Positions 49,139 to 58,459 of a DNA stretch of 63,966 nucleotides are shown piece by piece. Under the pieces are notes generated by a model. It ran no database searches. It saw only the letters and a program-made list of their open reading frames with translations, and had not been told where the DNA came from. The number at the start of each line of letters is the position of its first letter. Position 1 is the stretch's first letter. The translations under genes were made by a program, and so were the position numbers. Origin of the DNA: Alistipes sp. (GTDB lineage Bacteria > Bacteroidota > Bacteroidia > Bacteroidales > Rikenellaceae); NCBI GenBank assembly GCA_029060215.1, contig JAIDUK010000004.1:1-63966 (forward strand), in the 5' to 3' direction.

Positions 49139-51760
49139 CTATTTGAGTTTGGCGAAAATCAACTCCACGGCCTTGTCGATGGCGGCCTGCAAACCGTCGG
49201 GGTTCTTGCCCCCGGCCGTAGCGAAGAACGGCTGACCGCCGCCGCCGCCCTGCATGAGCTTGGCGGCCTCGCGGACGACGGCCCCGGCATCGACGCCCTG
49301 TGCGGCGATCTCGTCGCCCAGCATGATCGTGAGCGACGGCTTGCCCTCGCAGAGCGACCCGACGACGAAGACCAACTTGGCCGACCGGGAGCGCATGTTG
49401 TAGGCGAGATCCTTGACCAAATCGGGACGACGGTCGGTCTGCATGGCGACGAGCTGCGCGCCGTTGCGCTCGGGCAGCGAAGCGGCCAACTTGTCGGCCC
49501 ACTGCGCGACCTGCTCGCGGTGCATCTGCTCGACCTCTTTGGCAAGGGCCTCGTTGCTCTCGATCATCTTCTTGACGGCCTGCACGATCTGCGTATTGTT
49601 GAGATACTCGCCCACCCCGCGGATCGTATCCTCGGCCGCGTAGAGAACCGTTTCGGCCTGCTCGCCCGTGACGGCCTCGATGCGGCGCACGCCGGCCGAG
49701 ATGGCGCTCTCGTTCAGAATCTTGAAGATGCCGATGTTACCCGTGGCGCTGGTGTGCGTACCGCCGCAAAGCTCGACCGAATCGCCGAAGCGCACCATGC
49801 GCACGCGGTCGCCGTACTTCTCGCCGAAGAGCATCATGGCTCCGGCCGCGGCGGCCTCCTCCTTGGTGGCATCGCGCTTCTCCTCAAGCGGATGATTGGC
49901 TCGGATGGCCTTGTTGACGAGCTTCTCGACCTCGCGCAACTCCTCGCGCGAGACTTTCTGGAAATGCGAGAAGTCGAAGCGCAGCAACTCGGGCGTGACC
50001 ATCGAACCCTTCTGCTCGACGTGGTCGCCCAACACCTTGCGCAAAGCGGCGTGCATGAGGTGGGTGGCCGAGTGGTTGTTGGCCGCCGACTGCCGTTTGC
50101 CGGCATCGACGCGGGCGGTGAAGACCGCCGCGGGATTCTCGGGCAGCCGCTCGACGATATGGATGATCAGACCGTTCTCCTTTTCGGTGGCGACGACGTC
50201 GATGCGCTCGTTGGCGCTCTCGATGGTGCCGATGTCGCCGATCTGACCGCCCGAATTGCCGTAGAACGGCGTACGGTCGAAGACGAGCTGATAGGAAGTC
50301 TTGCCCTTGGATGCGACGCGGCGGTAACGGGCGATGCGCACCTCGTCGGTGAGGGTGTCGTACCCCGTGAAAAGGCTTTCGCGCAAGGGGAACAATTCGA
50401 CCCAATCGTCGGTATCGACGGCGGCGGCGTTGCGCGAACGCTCCTTCTGCGCCTGCAACTCCTTGTCGAACGCCTCGAGGTCGACCCCGACGCCCTGCTC
50501 GCGGGCTATGAGCTCCGTGAGGTCGATGGGGAATCCGAACGTATCGTACAACTCGAACGCATCGGCGCCGGAAATGGCCGTCTTACCCTCGGCCTTGGTG
50601 CGGGCGATGACGCCGTCGAGCAAGTTGATGCCCGTAGCCAACGTCCGCAGGAACGAAGCCTCCTCCTCCTCGATGACCTTTTCGATCAACGCCTGCTGGG
50701 CCTTGAGCTCGGGGAACTGACCGCCCATCTGGGCCACCAGCCCGGGCACCAGACGGCAGAGGGTCGGCTCGGAGAACCCGAGGTAGGTATAGCCGTAGCG
50801 CACGGCGCGGCGCAGGATGCGGCGGATGACGTAACCGGCCTTGACGTTCGAAGGCAACTGCCCGTCGGCGATCGAGAAAGCGATGGCGCGCAAGTGGTCG
50901 GCGATGACGCGCATGGCGATGTCGCACTTCTCGTCGGCGCCGTACTGCTTGCCCGACAAGGCGGCGATGCGGCCGATGGTGGGCTGGAAAACGTCGGTAT
51001 CGTAATTGGACTTCTTGCCCTGCAAGATCATGCAAAGCCGCTCGAAACCCATGCCGGTGTCGACGTTGCGCGCCGGAAGCTCCTCGAGCGAACCGTTGGC
51101 CTTGCGGTTGAACTGCATGAAGACGAGGTTCCAGATCTCGATGACCTGCGGATGGCTCTTGTTGACCATCTCGCGCCCGGGCACGGCGGCGATTTCGGCC
51201 TCGTCGCGCAAATCGAAATGGATCTCGGAACAAGGCCCGCAGGGACCCGTCTCGCCCATCTCCCAGAAATTATCGTGCTTGTTGCCGCGGATGATATGGT
51301 CCTCGGGCAGGAAACGCTTCCAATAATCGTAGGCCTCCTGATCGAACGGCACGCCGTCCTCCTCGGAACCCTCGAAGACGGTGGCGTACATCCGCTCGGC
51401 GGGCAGTTTGTAGACGTCGTGCAACAACTCCCAAGCCCACTCGATGGCCTCCTTCTTGAAATAATCGCCGTACGACCAGTTGCCCAGCATCTCGAACATG
51501 GTGTGGTGGTAGGTATCGTGGCCCACCTCCTCCAAGTCGTTGTGCTTGCCCGAGACGCGCAGGCACTTCTGCGTATCGGCCGCACGCGGGAACTTGCGGG
51601 GCGCATTGCCGAGGAAGATATCCTTGAACTGGTTCATGCCCGCATTGGTGAACATCAACGTGGGGTCGCCCTTGACGACCATCGGCGCCGACGGCACGAT
51701 GGCATGGCCCTTGCTCTGGAAGAAGTCGAGAAAAGCCTGACGGATTTTTGCAGATTCCAT
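49139..51760 (-). CDS. alaS: Alanyl-tRNA synthetase
   Basis: The 873-residue enzyme starts [20 protein letters not shown]. The class II catalytic domain is seen in [15 protein letters not shown] and [14 protein letters not shown], with DTGMGFERL as motif 3-like. The editing domain has the zinc-binding HSATH (in [14 protein letters not shown]) and [10 protein letters not shown]. The C-terminal C-Ala domain ends [20 protein letters not shown]. The longer frame from 51817 is not supported: it lies across the promoter element TAATTTTG at 51812-51805. Confidence 0.97.
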   Translation of the reverse strand: MESAKIRQAFLDFFQSKGHAIVPSAPMVVKGDPTLMFTNAGMNQFKDIFLGNAPRKFPRAADTQKCLRVSGKHNDLEEVGHDTYHHTMFEMLGNWSYGDYFKKEAIEWAWELLHDVYKLPAERMYATVFEGSEEDGVPFDQEAYDYWKRFLPEDHIIRGNKHDNFWEMGETGPCGPCSEIHFDLRDEAEIAAVPGREMVNKSHPQVIEIWNLVFMQFNRKANGSLEELPARNVDTGMGFERLCMILQGKKSNYDTDVFQPTIGRIAALSGKQYGADEKCDIAMRVIADHLRAIAFSIADGQLPSNVKAGYVIRRILRRAVRYGYTYLGFSEPTLCRLVPGLVAQMGGQFPELKAQQALIEKVIEEEEASFLRTLATGINLLDGVIARTKAEGKTAISGADAFELYDTFGFPIDLTELIAREQGVGVDLEAFDKELQAQKERSRNAAAVDTDDWVELFPLRESLFTGYDTLTDEVRIARYRRVASKGKTSYQLVFDRTPFYGNSGGQIGDIGTIESANERIDVVATEKENGLIIHIVERLPENPAAVFTARVDAGKRQSAANNHSATHLMHAALRKVLGDHVEQKGSMVTPELLRFDFSHFQKVSREELREVEKLVNKAIRANHPLEEKRDATKEEAAAAGAMMLFGEKYGDRVRMVRFGDSVELCGGTHTSATGNIGIFKILNESAISAGVRRIEAVTGEQAETVLYAAEDTIRGVGEYLNNTQIVQAVKKMIESNEALAKEVEQMHREQVAQWADKLAASLPERNGAQLVAMQTDRRPDLVKDLAYNMRSRSAKLVFVVGSLCEGKPSLTIMLGDEIAAQGVDAGAVVREAAKLMQGGGGGQPFFATAGGKNPDGLQAAIDKAVELIFAKLK

Positions 51761-51801
51761 ATATACTCTATTGTCCTGTTTCGACGTTATACGATATCGG
51801 G

Positions 51802-51832
51802 TTGCAAAATTACACAATTAAACTTAAATTTG
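51802..51832 (+). promoter_or_regulatory. Divergent promoters for alaS (minus) and the M23 genes (plus)
   Basis: On the plus strand TTG at 51802-51804 and TAAATTTG at 51825-51832 are separated by 20 bp, a full consensus promoter for the gene at 51866. On the minus strand TAATTTTG at 51812-51805 can drive alaS. The two promoters overlap. Confidence 0.6.
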
Positions 51833-51865
51833 CATCCTGCAAACAGGAGTTTTTTATTTTAGAGG

Positions 51866-52867
51866 ATGACGCAAAAACCAGATACGCTCCCGACCGCCGC
51901 CCCTGCCCGCAGCGGAGAACGGACCCGGCGCGAAGAGACCAAGGCGCCGCTGCGGCTGAGAATCTACCGCCTGCTGCGCAAGACGCTCATCGGGTTCATC
52001 CTCGTGTCGATAGCCAACGTCATCTTTTCGCAGTTCTTCTTCACGCCCAAGATGTACCGCATCGACCGCGAGAACCGTGAACTGATGATCCGCTACCGCA
52101 TCCTGCAAGACCGCATCCGCACGGCCCAGAACCGTGCCGACGAGATACGCCACCGCGACAGCCATGTCTACCGTTCGCTCTTCTCGACCGACACGGTGGC
52201 CATACCGGGCGCCGACCGCCCCTACCCCGACGAGAAATACGCGTCGATGGCCGACGACGAATTCGCACCGATGATGATCGGGACGTGGAAACAGCTCGAC
52301 GCGCTGGCCCGCACGCTCTATCAGGAATCGGTGTCGTTCGACGAACTGCAAGTGCTCTCCAAGGACAAGGCCCGGCTGGCGGCGGCCATCCCCGCCATCT
52401 GGCCCATCGACCGCAAGGCCCTGCACGGCGACCACATCGGAGCCTTCAACCCGCGGCGCATGCACCCGATCTACCACCGCATCATCGCCCATCTGGGCAT
52501 CGACTTGGGCTGCGACCGCGGCACGCCGGTCTACGCCACGGGCGACGCCACGGTGCAGAAAGTCGACATCGGCGAAGCGGACCGCGGCTACGGCAAGCAA
52601 ATCCTGCTCAACCACAAGTTCGGCTACCAGACCCGCTACGCCCACCTGAGCAAGATACTGGTCAAACCCGGCGACAGGGTCCTGCGCGGGCAGATCATCG
52701 GCGAGACGGGCAACACGGGCGGCTCGACGGCCCCCCACCTCCACTACGAAGTGATCCGCATGGGCACGCCGGTCAACCCGGTCAACTACTTCAACCGCAA
52801 CATGACCTACGACGAATACGACCGCTTCATGGAGCGGATGCGCGAAACCAACTTTGAAATCATGTAA
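51866..52867 (+). CDS. M23 (LytM-like) peptidase, membrane-anchored, first of two
   Basis: The 333-residue protein has a cytosolic basic N-terminus, a membrane helix (TLIGFILVSIANVIFSQFFF, about 40-60), a coiled-coil region (RIDRENRELMIRYRILQDRIR) and a C-terminal LytM domain with HLGIDLGCDRGTPVYATGDA, RYAHLSKI and the HLHYEV motif. The zinc ligands look complete. Known members cut peptidoglycan cross-bridges or activate amidases. It is followed by a paralogue 2 bp later. Confidence 0.9.
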   Translation: MTQKPDTLPTAAPARSGERTRREETKAPLRLRIYRLLRKTLIGFILVSIANVIFSQFFFTPKMYRIDRENRELMIRYRILQDRIRTAQNRADEIRHRDSHVYRSLFSTDTVAIPGADRPYPDEKYASMADDEFAPMMIGTWKQLDALARTLYQESVSFDELQVLSKDKARLAAAIPAIWPIDRKALHGDHIGAFNPRRMHPIYHRIIAHLGIDLGCDRGTPVYATGDATVQKVDIGEADRGYGKQILLNHKFGYQTRYAHLSKILVKPGDRVLRGQIIGETGNTGGSTAPHLHYEVIRMGTPVNPVNYFNRNMTYDEYDRFMERMRETNFEIM

Positions 52868-52869
52868 CC

Positions 52870-53820
52870 ATGCCCGGCAAAAAAGACCTTGAAAAACTCC
52901 GCAGGCACAAGCGCCGCCGCCAGCGGATCATCCGGGGGACGATCCAGTTCTTCGTATGGACGGGCGTGGCCGCGATCTACTATCTGGGCTTCTCGCTCTT
53001 CTTCGACACGCCTGTCGAATACATGCTCAAGCACTCGACCGACGGCCTGCGCAAGGAGTACACGGCCCTCACGCAGCGCTACGATTCGCTGACGATGGTG
53101 CTGGACAACCTCTCGGAGCGCGACCGCAACGTTTTCCGCATCCTCTTCGAGTCGGACCCCTACGAATCGGAGGCCGACGTGCTCAACCGCAAGAACGCAA
53201 GCTACGAGGAGCTCGTGGGCCGCACCACCCGGCAGCTCAGGCACGACCTGCGCCAACGCACCGACGAACTGGAACAGCGGCTCGCCGAGCTCAACGCCAC
53301 CTATCATACGCTTCAGGCACTGGTCGATTCGACCGGCACGGGCAGCCGCAACATCCCGGCCATACAGCCCGTCATCAACAAGCAGCTCACCCTGCTGACG
53401 GCCTCCTACGGCATGCGCTTCCACCCCTTCTACAAGACGCTCCAGTCGCATCAGGGCGTGGACTACACCATCCCCGAGGGTTCGCGCGTCTTCGCCACGG
53501 CCGACGGCACGGTGCGCGACGTGATGGAACGCAACTCCACCTCGGGGCGCACGGTGATCATCGACCACGGCAACGGCTTCGAAACCTCCTACAGCCACCT
53601 TTCGCAGGCCAACGTCCGCAAGGGGCAGCAGGTGCGGCGCGGCGACATCATCGCCCGTTCGGGCGACTCGGGGCTCTCGCTGGCGCCCCATCTCCACTAC
53701 GAGGTGCGCTACAAGGGGATGCGGGTCGACCCGGTCCACTATTTCTTCATGGAACTGACACCCGGCGAATACCGGCGGCTGATGCACATCGCCCAGTCGG
53801 GAATGCAGTCGTTCGACTGA
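52870..53820 (+). CDS. M23 (LytM-like) peptidase, membrane-anchored, second of two
   Basis: The 316-residue paralogue has the same layout: basic N-terminus, membrane helix (IIRGTIQFFVWTGVAAIYYLG), a long coiled coil (RHDLRQRTDELEQRLAELNATYHTL) and a LytM domain with GMRFHPFYKTLQSHQGVDY, SYSHLSQANV and HLHYEV. All zinc ligands are present. A C-terminal extension ends GEYRRLMHIAQSGMQSFD. The closeness of the two genes suggests paired activity in cell-wall remodelling. Confidence 0.9.
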   Translation: MPGKKDLEKLRRHKRRRQRIIRGTIQFFVWTGVAAIYYLGFSLFFDTPVEYMLKHSTDGLRKEYTALTQRYDSLTMVLDNLSERDRNVFRILFESDPYESEADVLNRKNASYEELVGRTTRQLRHDLRQRTDELEQRLAELNATYHTLQALVDSTGTGSRNIPAIQPVINKQLTLLTASYGMRFHPFYKTLQSHQGVDYTIPEGSRVFATADGTVRDVMERNSTSGRTVIIDHGNGFETSYSHLSQANVRKGQQVRRGDIIARSGDSGLSLAPHLHYEVRYKGMRVDPVHYFFMELTPGEYRRLMHIAQSGMQSFD

Positions 53821-53824
53821 TCCG

Positions 53825-54424
53825 ATGGAAGGCTCCGTCCGACTGATCCTGCTGGATTTCGACGGCACGCTGGCCGACACACGGCGAGCCAACGCACGAG
53901 CCTACGTCGCCACGCTGCGCGAAGCAGGCTGCCAGCTGACCGAAGAGGAGTACCTCGCCCGTTACTTCGGAGTGCGGTGCGACGAATTTCTGACGGCCTA
54001 CGGCATCGCCGATCCGGGCCTGCGCGAACGGCTGCGGCTGCGCAAGATCGAACGCTACCCCGAGTTTTTCGATACGGTGGAACTCAACCGCCCCCTGTGG
54101 GAATTCTGCTGCCAGTTCCGGCAGCAGGGCGGCCGCGTGTGGATCGTCTCCACGGGCAGCCGGGCCAACATCGACAACGCAATGGCCCACTTGGGCATAG
54201 GCGGGCCGCAGACGCCCGACGCACTATGCCCCGCAGGCCGGGTCGACGGCATATTGGCCGGGCCCGACATCGCACGGCCCAAGCCGGCTCCCGACTGTTT
54301 TCTGGAAGCCATGCGCCGCGAAGGGGTATCGCCCCGCGAAACGCTCATCTTCGAGGATTCGGCCGTGGGGCTCGAAGCCGCCCGGGCGTCAGGCGCCGCA
54401 TATATCAAGGTGACGCTTGCGTAG
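53825..54424 (+). CDS. HAD-IA family hydrolase
   Basis: The 199-residue protein starts MEGSVRLILLDFDGTLADTRRA with the DxD motif at Asp11/Asp13, an alpha cap, motif II VSTGSRANID, motif III Lys in ARPKPAPDCFLEAM and motif IV LIFEDSAVGLEAA. Phosphatase substrate unknown. It is 4 bp downstream of the second M23 gene, in the same transcript, and converges with the helicase gene. Confidence 0.85.
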   Translation: MEGSVRLILLDFDGTLADTRRANARAYVATLREAGCQLTEEEYLARYFGVRCDEFLTAYGIADPGLRERLRLRKIERYPEFFDTVELNRPLWEFCCQFRQQGGRVWIVSTGSRANIDNAMAHLGIGGPQTPDALCPAGRVDGILAGPDIARPKPAPDCFLEAMRREGVSPRETLIFEDSAVGLEAARASGAAYIKVTLA

Positions 54425-54460
54425 ACCGGCAGGCACACCGACGACAACGGCGCGAAAAAT

Positions 54461-57400
54461 CTATACCACCCTTTCGACTTTGCCCAGCCGGACGAACCAA
54501 AGATAACCCTCGGTCCGGGAATAGCCCATGCCGCGCAGAAGCGCGCAATAATCTTCGATCTGCTTCCGATAGCGGGCCGCATCGTGCTCGCCGAACTTGT
54601 AGTCGACCACCACGGCGCGGTCGCCGTCGGTCATCACGCGGTCGGGACGCCGGGGCGAACCCTCGCCCGGCAGGATGATGTCGTGTTCGTTGCGCACCCG
54701 CTGCCACGGGCCGTCGAACCACTCGCGCACCACCGTGTCGGCCAACGCACGGTCGATCATCTGCCGCAGGCGGGCGGCATCCTCGGCCGAAAGGGTCCCC
54801 TCGTGCTCCATCCGCGCCACGGCCTGCCCGATCTCTGCGGTGTCGGCGGCATGCTCGAAAGCGCGGTGCATCAGGATACCGAAATCGCGCGGCGAAAGCG
54901 AAGCGTCCGACTCCGGCCCGAAATAGCGCTGCGACGGCAGCCGCAGCCGCAGATCGGCCCGGGCCGTAGGGTAATTTTCCAGCACGACATGCCGCACCTC
55001 GCCCCCCTTGCGGAGCGAATCGGCCGGTCCCGCGAACTCGCCGAACTCGAAACGCTCGGAATCGTCGCGCCGCGTATAGCGCCCCGCCATATCGCCCAGC
55101 CGGGCGCTCTCGCCGTCGGCGGTCAGATGCTGGAGCAGCAAGGCCCCCACGTGGCTGCTGCCCCGCTGCGGGATGAAGATATGGAGCGATTCGGCGGCAC
55201 GCGTCAACGCCACGTAGAGCAGATTGATATTGTCGACATGCGAATAGACCGTCTCGCGGTAGAACTCCTCGGAGAAACCCGATTCGGCCATCGCTTTCTT
55301 GAACTTCACGGGGAAACGCCCCACTCCGGCCGCCTCGCCCTGCGCCTCGGCCCACACGATGTTCTGCACACCGCCCCCCGACTTGGGTTCGAGCTGCCAC
55401 GAACAATAAGGCACGATCACAGCCTTGTTCTCCAACCCCTTGGCCTTGTGGACGGTGAGGATCTCGACCGCCTGCTCGCTGCGGCCGACGCTCAGCGAAC
55501 GGGACGAACCCTGCTCGTCCCACCACGCGAGGAAAAGGGCGATGTCGGCCACCTTGTTGGCGCAGAAAGCGATGATCTGCTCGTGGATGGCTTGCAGATA
55601 GGCCGTCTGCAACCGGTCCTGCTGCAAATCGTGCTCCATGACGATGCGCTCGAACGCCTCTTCGGGCGAGAGCAGGCGCACCGACCGGTAAAACGCACGC
55701 TCGGCATCGGAGAGCGGGTGGTCGAAATCGCGGCCGAGATAGCGGTTGCAGATCGCGCGGCTGAGCCGGTCGTCGGGGTTGAGCGCCAGCCGCAGAGCCG
55801 CCGCGATGAACGAAGCGACAGGAGCGTTGCCGATGACGAGCGCTTCCTGCGTCATGACGTCGAAACGGTGGCGGGGGTCGGTGTTGCGGCTCTTGAAGTC
55901 GAGCAGCTCGGCGGCGATCCGGGCCCCGTCGGTGGCGCCGCGCACCAGAATCATGATGTCGGCCGGGCGGAACCCGCGGTCGAGCAGTTCGCACACCCGC
56001 TCCACGACGGGCGGCCGCTCGGCGAAAGTCTCGACCGAGACATAGCCCCCGACGGGCGCCTTGCGGCGCGGTATCTGCGCCTGCCCGCGGTAGGCGTCGG
56101 CCAGCGTGTCGTGCAGCTCGTCCGCCGCAGCCGGAGCTATGTCGCCCCGGGCCGCCGCTTCGCCCAACAGCGTGTTGAGCGCCGCATTGTCGGCCGCCAC
56201 AACCCGGTCGATCAGCCGGTTGTTGAACTCCACCACCACGGGCAGGCTGCGCCAGTTCTCCTCCAGATCGGTCACCTCGGTATTCTCCGCCCCCAGCGCC
56301 CGGCGCGCCCCCTCGTGGAGAATCCGCCAGTCGCCGCCCCGCCAACGGTAGATCGACTGCTTGATGTCGCCCACGATAAGCACCGACGTAGCCTCGCACT
56401 GGGCCATGGCGTTTTGCAGCAAGGGCAGGAAATTCTCCCACTCGCGCACCGACGTATCCTGAAACTCGTCGATCATGAAACGCTCGAAACGGTTGCCGAC
56501 CTTCTCGTAGATGAACGGGGCATCGTTGTGGCCGATGAACTCCGAAAGCAGGTATTTGGTCTCGGAGAGCAGCATCATGTTCTGCTCGTCGCAGAGCCGC
56601 CGCACCTGCGCGTAGAGATCCGACAGAAGTGCGAAACTGCGGTAATTCTCGCGCAGCAGGTCGCAGGTGTTCCACGACCGGAGATTCTGCGCGTAGAGCT
56701 CGCACATGCGCTGCAACAGCGGCCGGAGCTGCCCGACAAGAGTTTCGGCGGCCGAACCCTTGGCGCACCAGCCGTCGGCCGTGGCGGAGAGCTTGAGCGC
56801 CGTGGCCGAAGGAGCCTTGCGCTCCCCGGCGGCCGTGGTGTAGAACCAATGGGCGAAACTGCGGCTCTTGCCGGAGAAATCCGCAGCGGAAAGCCCCGCG
56901 GCGTCGATAATAGCCACGGCCTGCGCCGCGGTCTGCTGCAACTCCCTTTTGGTTGCTTCGGCATGGGCCGCAGCGCGGTGGACGATGCTCCGCAACTCCT
57001 CCTTGGACTTGGGGGCCGAGAGCGTCGGGCGGTTCTTCTCCTTGAAGAGCTCGCCGCCCAGCGAAAGGATGCCGTCGCGGACGTCCCACCGGCGCCCCTC
57101 GTCGATGCGCTCCTCGACGAACCCGGTCATCCACTGCAACAGGTCGCGGTCGGCCGTGATGGCCTCGATGAGCGTATCGGCGCTTTTGGCGAGCACCGAA
57201 GCGGTTTCGATCTCGACGTTGTAATCGAGGTCGAGGCCCAGCTCCTTGATGAAAGCCCGCAAGATGCGCTGGAAAAAAGTATCGATGGTGAGCACCGTGA
57301 AACGCGAATAATCGTGGAGAATCCGTGCCCGAGCCTCGGCGGCGCGCTTGCGCACGGCGGCGCTGTCGAGCCTGAGCTCGCGGCACAACCGCTCGGCATA

Positions 57401-57601
57401 GGCGCTCGGCCCGCCCGAAGCGAGCAGGTGGATCTCCTTGAGGATGCGCGACTTCATCTCCTCGGTGGCCTTGTTGGTGAAGGTCACGGCGAGGATGTGG
57501 CGGTAGAGCGAAGGCTGCTCCACCACGTCGCGCACATACTTGTAGGCCAGCTGGTAGGTCTTGCCCGACCCGGCGCTGGCGTTGAGAATCTTGGCCCGCA
57601 T
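54461..57601 (-). CDS. AddA-like UvrD helicase-nuclease (double-strand break repair)
   Basis: The 1046-residue protein starts MRAKILNASAGSGKTYQLAYK with the Walker A motif at residues 7-14. SF1 helicase motifs follow: VTFTNKATEEMKSRI (Ia), FMIDEFQDTSVREWENFL (II) and IVGDIKQSIYRWRGGD (III), then LTVHKAKGLENKAVIVPYC (V) and YVALTRAAESLHIF (VI). The C-terminal PD-(D/E)XK nuclease includes RPDRVMTDGDRAVVVDYKFG. It is the AddA/RecB-type subunit of a recombinational repair complex. Divergent neighbour genes include the AddB-like partner. Confidence 0.88.
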   Translation of the reverse strand: MRAKILNASAGSGKTYQLAYKYVRDVVEQPSLYRHILAVTFTNKATEEMKSRILKEIHLLASGGPSAYAERLCRELRLDSAAVRKRAAEARARILHDYSRFTVLTIDTFFQRILRAFIKELGLDLDYNVEIETASVLAKSADTLIEAITADRDLLQWMTGFVEERIDEGRRWDVRDGILSLGGELFKEKNRPTLSAPKSKEELRSIVHRAAAHAEATKRELQQTAAQAVAIIDAAGLSAADFSGKSRSFAHWFYTTAAGERKAPSATALKLSATADGWCAKGSAAETLVGQLRPLLQRMCELYAQNLRSWNTCDLLRENYRSFALLSDLYAQVRRLCDEQNMMLLSETKYLLSEFIGHNDAPFIYEKVGNRFERFMIDEFQDTSVREWENFLPLLQNAMAQCEATSVLIVGDIKQSIYRWRGGDWRILHEGARRALGAENTEVTDLEENWRSLPVVVEFNNRLIDRVVAADNAALNTLLGEAAARGDIAPAAADELHDTLADAYRGQAQIPRRKAPVGGYVSVETFAERPPVVERVCELLDRGFRPADIMILVRGATDGARIAAELLDFKSRNTDPRHRFDVMTQEALVIGNAPVASFIAAALRLALNPDDRLSRAICNRYLGRDFDHPLSDAERAFYRSVRLLSPEEAFERIVMEHDLQQDRLQTAYLQAIHEQIIAFCANKVADIALFLAWWDEQGSSRSLSVGRSEQAVEILTVHKAKGLENKAVIVPYCSWQLEPKSGGGVQNIVWAEAQGEAAGVGRFPVKFKKAMAESGFSEEFYRETVYSHVDNINLLYVALTRAAESLHIFIPQRGSSHVGALLLQHLTADGESARLGDMAGRYTRRDDSERFEFGEFAGPADSLRKGGEVRHVVLENYPTARADLRLRLPSQRYFGPESDASLSPRDFGILMHRAFEHAADTAEIGQAVARMEHEGTLSAEDAARLRQMIDRALADTVVREWFDGPWQRVRNEHDIILPGEGSPRRPDRVMTDGDRAVVVDYKFGEHDAARYRKQIEDYCALLRGMGYSRTEGYLWFVRLGKVERVV

Positions 57602-57711
57602 GGAAGTCGTCTGCAAATTCGAGAGTAAAAGTACGAAACAAATCCCGAACGGCAAGGCGCCGTTCGCGATAATTTTCGTAAATTAGCGACCTGAACAGAG
57701 ACTATCGCACC

Positions 57712-58458
57712 ATGAAACACCCGATTCTGAGCGCCTTGGCGCTGATGATGATGTGCACCGCCCATGCGCAGGCGGACTTCGAGACGCAGGCTTCGGTCAG
57801 CCAAGCGAGCGATCTGGCCGTGTCGCCCACCGAACGCAGCGAATGGCTGGCGCCCTTCACGGAAGTGGAAGTCGATGCCTCGGTGGACATCCTTTTCGTC
57901 CGCACCCCCGACCACAAGGCGCCCCGCATCGTCTACGACACCAAGGGCGATTCGACGACCCGCTTCCGGGCCGAGATCAAGGGCCAGACGCTCCGCATCC
58001 GCGAACGGGCCGACATGCACCGCCGCAACCGCACGATCGTGACCATCCACTACAACACGCTGGAAGCCCTCCGCCTGATCGACGCCGCGGCGCGCTTCGA
58101 AGGGGTACTCACGGCCCGGCTTTTCGACCTGACGGTCGGCGCGCGGTCGAGCTTCGAAGCCGAAATCGACGTGCAGGACCTGATGATGGAACTCTCGGGC
58201 GAAGAGAGCCGGGCGACGCTGCGCGGCACGACGCGCTACCTGACGCTCTTCGCCTCGACGGGCCAAGCGGATGCCGCCGGACTGGCCTGCACGGCAGCCC
58301 GCGTGACGGCCAAGAACAAGGCCCGGGTGAGCGTCGACGCCTCCGACCGGCTGGAAGCCCGCGCCACGAGCGGCGCGACGATCGACTACAAAACGGTCCC
58401 CGCCCTGCTGCGCTACAGCAAGACCACGCCGTGGTTCTCCGAAGAAAAGGAGAAATAG
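57712..58458 (+). CDS. DUF2807 (GIN domain) secreted protein
   Basis: The 248-residue protein has a signal peptide (MKHPILSALALMMMCTAHAQA) and a beta-helix-like putative auto-transporter adhesin head GIN domain (DUF2807), with the typical FTEVEVDASVDILFVRTPDHK start and successive short strands (EALRLIDAAARFEGVL, LTVGARSSFEAEIDV). It is likely exported or periplasmic; function unknown. It stops 1 bp before the AddB-like gene, an unexpected partner for a DNA repair gene. Confidence 0.82.
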   Translation: MKHPILSALALMMMCTAHAQADFETQASVSQASDLAVSPTERSEWLAPFTEVEVDASVDILFVRTPDHKAPRIVYDTKGDSTTRFRAEIKGQTLRIRERADMHRRNRTIVTIHYNTLEALRLIDAAARFEGVLTARLFDLTVGARSSFEAEIDVQDLMMELSGEESRATLRGTTRYLTLFASTGQADAAGLACTAARVTAKNKARVSVDASDRLEARATSGATIDYKTVPALLRYSKTTPWFSEEKEK

Positions 58459-58459
58459 G

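Noticed and set aside
54584..57628. 1014-residue plus-strand frame
   Set aside because: Fully antisense to the AddA-like gene with its conserved helicase motifs.
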